Below, piece by piece: positions 1 to 5,299 of a stretch of DNA of 6,618 nt; position 1 is the stretch's first letter, and the number at the start of each line of letters is the position of its first letter. Origin of the DNA: CAJQND01 sp051010055 (GTDB lineage Bacteria > Pseudomonadota > Alphaproteobacteria > Rhizobiales > CAJQND01); assembly GCA_051010055.1 (NCBI GenBank), contig JBPCVY010000067.1, forward strand, positions 1 to 6,618. The letters are read 5' to 3'. The notes beneath the pieces were generated by a model that saw only the letters and a program-made list of their open reading frames with translations, was not told where the DNA came from and did no database searches. The translations under genes were made by a program, and so were the position numbers.

Positions 1-3
1 GCA

Positions 4-1782
4 ATGGTAGCGAGCCCCGTTATTTTTACCCTTGGCCCGTCCGCTCTAGAGACAGCCAAAAAGATTGCCGGTGTAACGGGCGGCGAAATTCGAGGATTGA
101 GCGCCGGTGAGGCGGGCGCGAATTTGGGCGAAGCATTCGCCCAGGGAAGGCCTATTCTAGGGATATGCGCGGCGGGCATTCTCATCCGCCTGCTTGCCCC
201 ACACTTGAACGATAAAACCACAGAGCCGCCCGTCATCGCCATCTCAGATGATGGGGCAAGCGTGGTGCCCCTGCTTGGTGGCCATCACGGGGCAAATGAA
301 CTGGCCCAGGAAATTGCGGCGACCACCGGCGGCCATGCGGCTATTACCACTGCCGGTGATGTGCGCTTCGGTGTGGCGCTGGATTTCCCGCCTGAAGGTT
401 ATTTGCTGGCCAACCCGCATGATGCCAAGCCGGCCATGGCAGCGCTTTTATCGGGTGGCGCTGCGCGCCTTGAAGGCGATGCGCCCTGGCTGAGCGAATG
501 CGGATTGTCTTTCGCCAAGGACGCGGAGGTGGAGTTAACTGTAACCAACAAGGTGGTTGTGGGCAGTGATACCAAGCTTGTCTATCATCCGAAGAATCTC
601 GTTATTGGCGTAGGCTGCGCGCGGGCGTGCCCGCCAGAGGAAATGATTGCGCTTGTCGATGAGCAGCTGGCAAAGGCAAACCTTGCACCGGCATCGGTTG
701 GCTGTGTGGCCTCCATCAATGTGAAGGCTGATGAGGTTGCGGTGCATTACCTTGCCGAGCATCTGGGTGTGCTAGCCCGTTTTTTCTCAGCTGCCGAACT
801 GAACAAACTTGCACCGCGACTTGCCAATCCTTCAGACGTCGTGCTGCAGGAAGTTGGCTGTCCGGGAGTTGCCGAAGGTGCAGCCCTTGGCGCTGTTGGA
901 GACAGTGGCCGGCTCATTGTTGAAAAGACAAAGACAGCATACGCCACCTGCGCTATTGCCGAGGCGCCAGAGCTGATTGATGCGCTAAGCGTTGGCCGGG
1001 CCCGTGGCCGCCTGTCGGTTGTCGGCATTGGCCCGGGCAATGAAGACTGGCGCAGCGGCGAGGCGGGCCGCCTTCTTGCCGAGGCAACTGACTGGGTGGG
1101 CTATGGGCTTTACCTGGACATTGTTGCAGCTCTCTCCGGCGGCAAATGCCAGCACCGGTTCGACCTTGGCGCTGAAGAAGCCCGGGTGCGCCATGGGCTT
1201 GAGCTGGCCGGTGAGGGCAGGGATGTGGCCCTTGTCTGTTCCGGGGATGCAGGCATTTATGCCATGGCCTCGCTTGTCTTCGAGTTATGCGATGGCGAGG
1301 AAATGAGCGAATGTGCACGGCGCGCCGAGATTGTCGTTGCCCCGGGCATTTCGGCGTTCCAGGCGGCAGCAGCAAGGGCAGGCGCCCCCATCGGTCATGA
1401 TTTCTGCGCTATTTCACTGTCAGATTTGCTTACCCCATGGGAAGTTATCGAGGCGCGGGTAAAGGCGGCAGCTGAGGGGGATTTTGTGATTGCCTTTTAC
1501 AACCCCAAATCCATGCGCCGTACAACACAGATCACCAGGGCCATGGAAATTCTGAGCGCCCATCGCCCACCGGAAACCCCAATTATCCTGGGTACCAATC
1601 TTGGCCGGGAAGGTGAAAACGTGCGCGCCACCACAATCGCGAAATTTGATGCAGACGAAGTGGATATGCTGACTTTGGTTATGGTCGGCTCTTCAACAAG
1701 CTGCGCATTTGAAACAGGAGAAGGCAAAACCTGGGTCTACACACCGCGCGGATACACAAAAAAACGGGAGGCTGCACAATGA
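4..1782 (+). CDS. cobJ: CbiG-CobJ fusion: cobalt-precorrin-5A hydrolase-like domain plus precorrin-3B C17-methyltransferase
   Basis: This 592-residue cytoplasmic protein joins two B12 enzymes. Residues 1 to about 130 look like the CbiG N-terminal domain, including LGGHHGANELA at 91-101. About 135-195 is the variable middle part. About 198-315 is the CbiG C-terminal/CobE domain (IGVGCARA at 201-208, EVGCPGVAEGAAL at 283-295). After a short linker, about 336-590 is a CobJ/CbiH methyltransferase: GIGPG at 341-345, CSGDAGIYAMASL at 412-424, APGISAFQAAAARAGAP at 446-462, FYNPKS at 498-503. Known of the families: CobJ uses SAM to methylate C17 and contracts the ring; CbiG opens the ring-A lactone and releases acetaldehyde in the anaerobic route. 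CobJ alone is about 250 residues and CbiG about 350, so both halves look complete. The ATG lies 3 bases into the window, so its ribosome binding site is unseen and an earlier start cannot be excluded. The stop overlaps the cobM start by 4 bp. Whether the CbiG half is a true hydrolase here is inferred. Confidence 0.93.
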   Translation: MVASPVIFTLGPSALETAKKIAGVTGGEIRGLSAGEAGANLGEAFAQGRPILGICAAGILIRLLAPHLNDKTTEPPVIAISDDGASVVPLLGGHHGANELAQEIAATTGGHAAITTAGDVRFGVALDFPPEGYLLANPHDAKPAMAALLSGGAARLEGDAPWLSECGLSFAKDAEVELTVTNKVVVGSDTKLVYHPKNLVIGVGCARACPPEEMIALVDEQLAKANLAPASVGCVASINVKADEVAVHYLAEHLGVLARFFSAAELNKLAPRLANPSDVVLQEVGCPGVAEGAALGAVGDSGRLIVEKTKTAYATCAIAEAPELIDALSVGRARGRLSVVGIGPGNEDWRSGEAGRLLAEATDWVGYGLYLDIVAALSGGKCQHRFDLGAEEARVRHGLELAGEGRDVALVCSGDAGIYAMASLVFELCDGEEMSECARRAEIVVAPGISAFQAAAARAGAPIGHDFCAISLSDLLTPWEVIEARVKAAAEGDFVIAFYNPKSMRRTTQITRAMEILSAHRPPETPIILGTNLGREGENVRATTIAKFDADEVDMLTLVMVGSSTSCAFETGEGKTWVYTPRGYTKKREAAQ

Positions 1783-2543
1783 CAGTCCATTTCATTGGCG
1801 CCGGTCCTGGTGCGCCGGACCTCATCACACTTCGCGGCCTGAAACTTATCGAAAAGTGTCCGGTTTGCCTTTATGCCGGCTCGCTGGTGCCCGAAGAGGT
1901 GGTTGCTGCAACTCCTGAAGGTGCGCGGGTCATGGATACCGCCCCTATGGTGCTGGACGACATTCTCGCTGAGATGAAAACCGCCCATGAAAAGGGCCAA
2001 GATGTTGCCCGCGTCCATTCGGGTGATCCGTCACTATATGGCGCAACCGCAGAGCAAATGCGCCGGCTTGATGAGTTGGGCATTCCTTATGACGTAACGC
2101 CGGGCGTTTCAGCCTATGCGGCAGCGGCGGCTGAATTGAAGGCCGAGCTTACCCTGCCGGAAATCGCCCAGACGGTGATACTTACCCGCACTACAATGAA
2201 AGCCTCTGCGATGCCGGAAGGTGAAGATCTGGACACGCTGGGGCGCACGGGCGCAACCCTTGCCATCCATCTCTCGGTGCGGAACTTGAAGCATGTCCAT
2301 GAGAAACTTGCCCCGCATTATGGCGATGATTGCCCGGTGGTGGTGGTTTACCGGGCAACCTGGCCGGACCAGATGATTTTGCGCGGCACCCTTTCTGACA
2401 TTGCTGCAAAGGTGCGCGTCGCAAAAATTACCCGCACTGCGCTGGTGCTGGTAGGCCCTGTCCTTGGGGCGCAGGATTTCCGCGATTCAGCTCTTTATGA
2501 TGCAGCCCACGAGCATGTGCTGCGCAATCGCAAGACCGGTTAA
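1779..2543 (+). CDS. cobM: CobM, precorrin-4 C11-methyltransferase
   Basis: This 254-residue SAM-dependent methyltransferase of the tetrapyrrole methylase family adds a methyl group at C11 of precorrin-4 to give precorrin-5. Visible motifs are the N-terminal glycine-rich GAGPGAPDLITLRG (7-20), LYAGSLVP (31-38), VHSGDPSLYGA (79-89) in the SAM region, and VTPGVSAYAAAAA (106-118). LTRTTMKASAMPEGEDL (135-151) and HLSVRNL (164-170) are CobM-type. The length is normal for CobM/CbiF. The start is secure: ATGA overlaps the stop of the upstream cbiG-cobJ gene, and GGGAGG at 1766-1771 lies 7 bases before it, so the two are probably translationally coupled. The TAA stop falls inside a TTAA shared with the convergent cobK stop. 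The sequence cannot tell whether the substrate is metal-free precorrin-4 (CobM) or cobalt-precorrin-4 (CbiF); the aerobic-style name is inferred from the neighbours. Confidence 0.95.
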   Translation: MTVHFIGAGPGAPDLITLRGLKLIEKCPVCLYAGSLVPEEVVAATPEGARVMDTAPMVLDDILAEMKTAHEKGQDVARVHSGDPSLYGATAEQMRRLDELGIPYDVTPGVSAYAAAAAELKAELTLPEIAQTVILTRTTMKASAMPEGEDLDTLGRTGATLAIHLSVRNLKHVHEKLAPHYGDDCPVVVVYRATWPDQMILRGTLSDIAAKVRVAKITRTALVLVGPVLGAQDFRDSALYDAAHEHVLRNRKTG

Positions 2544-3274
2544 ATTGTTTCTTCGATGAGTCGTGCCATGGCCTGCGCGGTATGCGCCGTTGGCAGGCGC
2601 GGCGCATCTGGCCGGGCAATCATGATCACAGGTATCTGCAGTTCGCGTGCTGCCTGCAATTTTGCAGCCGTCGCCTCGCTGCCGGAGTTCTTGGAGACAA
2701 GGTGAGAGATGTGCTCTATGCGCATTAACATGCGCTCATCTTGCAGCTCATAAGGTGGCCGGTTGCGCAAAACCTTGTGCGGGGCCAGTGGTTTTTTCTC
2801 CGGCGGTTCAATCATCCGTGCAATGATTTTTATATCAAGACGGTCGAAAAACGGTTCAATTTCCTGCCGGCCCACAGTTACCAGCGCCCGCGCGCCCTTG
2901 GGCAAATGCTGTGCTGCTTCTTCAACCGATGCTACGAATGCCCAATCATCACCGGCCTCGCGCACCCAGGCTTTGCGCTCCAGCCGCAGGCACGGAGTGC
3001 CTGTTGCCGCCGATGCGGTGGCCGCATTCTGGGTAATCCTATCGGCAAAGGAATGTGTGGCGTCAACCAGAATGTCCACGCCTTTGTCTTCCAGAAAATC
3101 GGCAAGCCCGTCAGCGCCGCCAAAGCCGCCACTGCGCACTTCGCATTTCGGCACAAGCGGGTTGGATGTGCGCCCAGCGAGAGAAAAAATGAGCTCAAAA
3201 CGCTCATCACCCGCCAGCATGTCCGCCAGCTGCCGGGCTTCAACTGTGCCGCCTAAAATCAAAATCTTCGCCAT
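2540..3274 (-). CDS. cobK: CobK, precorrin-6A reductase
   Basis: This 244-residue protein of the CobK/CbiJ family reduces precorrin-6A (or its cobalt form) with NAD(P)H to precorrin-6B (dihydroprecorrin-6). The N-terminus MAKILILGGTVEARQLADML is the typical dinucleotide-binding start (GGT at 8-10, EAR at 12-14). Other family features are the SLAGRT segment (31-36), DATHSFADRITQNAA (71-85), LVTVGRQEIEPF (131-142) and HLVSKNSGSEATAAKL (191-206), close to the usual TKNSGG-type motif. One residue is odd: the family motif is normally DATHPFA or DATHPYA, and here Pro is Ser (residue 75). The ATG at 3274 was chosen; an in-frame TTG two codons upstream lies across the cbiD stop and is less likely. 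The start follows the cbiD stop by only 2 bases (TGA-TT-ATG on the minus strand), so the gene is probably co-transcribed and coupled with cbiD. No clear Shine-Dalgarno sequence is seen. Its stop interlocks with that of cobM. Confidence 0.95.
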   Translation of the reverse strand: MAKILILGGTVEARQLADMLAGDERFELIFSLAGRTSNPLVPKCEVRSGGFGGADGLADFLEDKGVDILVDATHSFADRITQNAATASAATGTPCLRLERKAWVREAGDDWAFVASVEEAAQHLPKGARALVTVGRQEIEPFFDRLDIKIIARMIEPPEKKPLAPHKVLRNRPPYELQDERMLMRIEHISHLVSKNSGSEATAAKLQAARELQIPVIMIARPDAPRLPTAHTAQAMARLIEETI

Positions 3275-3276
3275 AA

Positions 3277-4368
3277 TCAATCACTTATACCGACAATTTT
3301 TCCGATTCTGTCGGTCACCACAATATCAAGCGCAACTGGTGCCCCGCGCAACACCTCCAGGGCGGTCGCACGCGCCTTGTTTGCGACAATCCCGGCAATC
3401 TCAAGATGCGCCGGCATTTCCGCCAGCACCTGGTTTGCCGTATTGGCAGTTTTTGCCGCTGCCACTTCCTCAGGCGTGCCGCCTGCCGATTTAACCTTTT
3501 TGGCGAGCCAGTCAAAATCGACCTGGCTGCGGCCGGAATGAAGGTCGGTAAAGCCTTGGGCAAGTTTGGTCATTTTCGCGAACCCGCCACCGATTGTGAC
3601 TTTCGGCACGGGGTTTTTGCGCAAATATTTCAACATGCCGCCGGCAAAATCGCCCATATCTATAAGCGCAGTGTCTGGAAGATTGTAGAGCTTCTTCACA
3701 GTGGCTTCGGATGTTGAGCCGGTAGCGCCGGCAATGTGGGCATACCCTTCTGCCCGGGCCACATCTATGCCCCGGTGAATGGAATGTATCCAGGCAGAAC
3801 AGGAGAACGGATGCACAATGCCTGTTGTGCCCAGAATGGATAAGCCCCCTTCAATGCCAAGGCGCGGGTTCCAGGTTTTGCGCGCCAGGGACTTTCCTTT
3901 TGGAACTGAAATTTCAATTTCAACATCTGCGCTGGTGCCATGGGCCGCTGCGGTCTCTTCAATCACCTCTTGCATGAGTTTGCGCGGCACCGGGTTTATC
4001 GCCGGTTCGTCAGGAGGAATGGGGAGGCCGGGCAGGGTAACCATGCCAACCCCTTTGCCCGCCTTGAAAGTAACGCCTGAACCCTTTTTGCCATGGCGCA
4101 CGGTTGCGATTATCAGCGCGCCGTGGGTAACATCGGGGTCATCGCCTGCATCTTTGATGATGCCGGCCATGGCCCAGCCATCGCCACTATCTTCGCGGGC
4201 CAGGGCAAATGAAGGTTTTTCGCCCTTGGGCAGGGTAATTTCCACCGGGTCGGGGAACTCACCAGTAAGCAACGCCGTAAATGCGGCGCGGGTCGCCGCT
4301 GTGGCGCAAGCACCTGTGGTCCAGCCGCGCTTAAGTGTCTTACTTTTTTCTGGAATTGTGTCTGGCAT
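3277..4368 (-). CDS. cbiD: CbiD, cobalt-precorrin-5B C1-methyltransferase
   Basis: This 363-residue protein matches CbiD, the SAM-dependent enzyme that methylates C1 of cobalt-precorrin-5B to give cobalt-precorrin-6A. CbiD is unrelated to the other corrin methyltransferases. Diagnostic segments are RGWTTGACATAATRAA (14-29), ITLPKGE (44-50), IIKDAGDDPDVTHGA (70-84), GGLSILGTTGIVHPFS (174-189), HIAGATGSTSEATVKKLY (211-228), DMGDFAGGMLKYLRK (237-251) and IGGGFAKMTKLAQGFTDLHS (259-278). The length is close to the roughly 360-380 usual in the family. I chose the ATG at 4368. The frame stays open to 4485, but that extension does not resemble CbiD, which starts shortly before RGWTTGA, and it would run into the divergent cobA gene. 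The ribosome binding site is weak. The gene heads a two-gene minus-strand unit with cobK, the enzyme acting on its product. In the aerobic route this step belongs to CobF, which is absent from the window. Confidence 0.93.
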   Translation of the reverse strand: MPDTIPEKSKTLKRGWTTGACATAATRAAFTALLTGEFPDPVEITLPKGEKPSFALAREDSGDGWAMAGIIKDAGDDPDVTHGALIIATVRHGKKGSGVTFKAGKGVGMVTLPGLPIPPDEPAINPVPRKLMQEVIEETAAAHGTSADVEIEISVPKGKSLARKTWNPRLGIEGGLSILGTTGIVHPFSCSAWIHSIHRGIDVARAEGYAHIAGATGSTSEATVKKLYNLPDTALIDMGDFAGGMLKYLRKNPVPKVTIGGGFAKMTKLAQGFTDLHSGRSQVDFDWLAKKVKSAGGTPEEVAAAKTANTANQVLAEMPAHLEIAGIVANKARATALEVLRGAPVALDIVVTDRIGKIVGISD

Positions 4369-4438
4369 CAAATATTTCAAATTGGGTCCAAAACAATCTA
4401 TACACCTACCGTTCGCGGTGAAACAGAGTAAGAGTTGA
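4369..4438. promoter_or_regulatory. Divergent intergenic region between cbiD and cobA
   Basis: These 70 bases are the only non-coding stretch longer than a few bases. They separate the ATG of cbiD (minus) from the ATG of cobA (plus), so promoters for both units are expected here unless they lie inside the opposing gene. The stretch is visibly richer in A and T than the flanking genes. It holds AAATATTT (4370-4377), an imperfect palindrome TTGG-GT-CCAA (4382-4391), a plus-strand TATACA (4400-4405) that could serve as a -10 element with only a poor -35, and a small inverted repeat ACCG-TTCG-CGGT (4408-4419). No match to a strong sigma-70 promoter is evident. The space is too short for a cobalamin riboswitch, and none of its conserved boxes is seen. 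That promoters exist here is inferred from gene layout, not from a recognised motif. Confidence 0.45.
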
Positions 4439-5299
4439 ATGACAAAGTCTGGGGCATCTAATTGGAGAGAGAGGGATTCAGGCACGCAAGGTTTTGCGCG
4501 GCTTGATGGAGCAGCTTTTCCTGAGTTTGTGCCGGGTACCGTGTGGCTTGTTGGGGCAGGCCCGGGTGCGCCGGGTCTATTAACGCTGCTTGGCTATCAT
4601 GCCCTGCAAAATGCCGATGTGGTTGTTTATGACGCGCTGGTGAGTGCCGATATTCTGAAGTTCGTTGCTCCCGGTACCCACATGGAATATGCCGGCAAGC
4701 GCGGAGGGCGGCCTTCAGCCAATCAGCGCGATATCTCGCTGCGGCTTGTCGAGCTGGCCCAGTCCGGCAAACGGGTTTTGCGTCTTAAGGGTGGCGATCC
4801 ATTCATTTTCGGGCGCGGCGGTGAGGAATGCCAGCAGCTTGCGAAGGCGGGTGTGACGTTCCGCATTGTGCCGGGCATTTCAGCTGGAGTTGGCGGGCTT
4901 GCCTATGCAGGCATTCCGGCAACGCACCGGGATATCAATCATTCGGTGATTTTTCTCACCGGCCACGATTCATCAGGCAATGTGCCAGCCAGCGTTGATT
5001 GGCGGGCAATCGCCACCGCAACCCCGGTTATCGTCATGTACATGGCAGTGAAGAACCTGAAGGATATTTGCACAAGGCTTCTTGATGCAGGCCGCGACCG
5101 GAACGATCCCATAAGCGTTGTCGCCATGGCAAGTTTGCCTGATCAGTCCGTCACCGACCTCACTCTTGGTAAAATTGTGGGTGGCCAGGACACCAGCCAC
5201 CTGCCGACGCCTGCCGTGGTTGTTTTCGGCAAGGTCAACCGAATGCGCGAAAACCTTGACTGGTATGTGGATGCGCTTAGGGAGAATCCCATTGGCTGA
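4439..5299 (+). CDS. cobA: CobA, uroporphyrinogen-III C-methyltransferase (SUMT)
   Basis: This 286-residue SAM-dependent enzyme methylates uroporphyrinogen III at C2 and C7 to give precorrin-2, the entry to cobalamin and siroheme synthesis. Motifs in order: VGAGPGAPGLLTL (38-50), VYDALVS (63-69), AGKRGGRPS (85-93), LRLKGGDPFIFGRGGEE (114-130), VPGISAGVGGLAYAGIPATHR (split across 144-164), FLTGHDSSG (172-180) and VMYMAVKNL (199-207). It lacks the CysG dehydrogenase/chelatase half, so it is a stand-alone SUMT of the cobA type. About 32 residues precede the conserved PGTVWLVGAG, somewhat longer than usual, and the ATG at 4439 has only a weak AAGAG 4 bases upstream. No better in-frame start is apparent, but the exact N-terminus is uncertain. 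The first-loop GDPGLLT usually seen is GAPGLLT here. The gene leads the cobA-cobB-cobQ unit and overlaps cobB by 8 bp. Confidence 0.95.
   Translation: MTKSGASNWRERDSGTQGFARLDGAAFPEFVPGTVWLVGAGPGAPGLLTLLGYHALQNADVVVYDALVSADILKFVAPGTHMEYAGKRGGRPSANQRDISLRLVELAQSGKRVLRLKGGDPFIFGRGGEECQQLAKAGVTFRIVPGISAGVGGLAYAGIPATHRDINHSVIFLTGHDSSGNVPASVDWRAIATATPVIVMYMAVKNLKDICTRLLDAGRDRNDPISVVAMASLPDQSVTDLTLGKIVGGQDTSHLPTPAVVVFGKVNRMRENLDWYVDALRENPIG
5279..5284 (+). promoter_or_regulatory. Ribosome binding site that fixes the TTG start of cobB
   Basis: AGGGAG lies inside the end of cobA, 7 bases before a TTG at 5292. It is among the best Shine-Dalgarno matches in the window. It favours the TTG over in-frame ATGs at 5265 and 5271, which lie upstream of it and would add residues unlike CobB. 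Confidence 0.65.

Noticed and set aside
3128..3134. GCCACTG, resembling the core of the B12 box of cobalamin riboswitches
   Set aside because: It is a 7-base match inside the cobK coding sequence, on the opposite strand to that gene, with no other riboswitch elements around it.
3275..3280. TTG start for cobK two codons upstream of the ATG
   Set aside because: It would overlap the cbiD stop and add only two residues; MAKILILGG from the ATG at 3274 is the normal family opening. It cannot be fully excluded.
2763..3494. 243-codon plus-strand open frame across the cobK-cbiD junction
   Set aside because: It is antisense to two well-supported genes and spans their junction; low-complexity composition, no recognisable domain and no good ribosome binding site.
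3779..4438. 219-codon plus-strand open frame opposite cbiD, ending directly before the cobA ATG
   Set aside because: It lies wholly antisense to a clear cbiD gene and the spacer; its translation shows no family motif and is rich in Pro, Ser and Arg, as expected of a shadow frame in GC-rich DNA. The stop next to cobA is a coincidence as far as I can see.
4464..4475. GGAGAGAGAGGG, a strong Shine-Dalgarno-like run inside the start of cobA
   Set aside because: No ATG, GTG or TTG follows at a suitable distance in the cobA frame, so it does not define a better start.
4369..4485. Upstream extension of cbiD to a start at 4485 (39 extra residues)
   Set aside because: The extra residues do not resemble CbiD and would place the start inside the divergent cobA gene; the ATG at 4368 matches the family's usual N-terminus.
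5118..5291. Longer cobB frame beginning at 5118, or at ATG 5265
   Set aside because: This part is an out-of-frame reading of cobA with no CobB similarity; the Shine-Dalgarno sequence at 5279-5284 points to the TTG at 5292.
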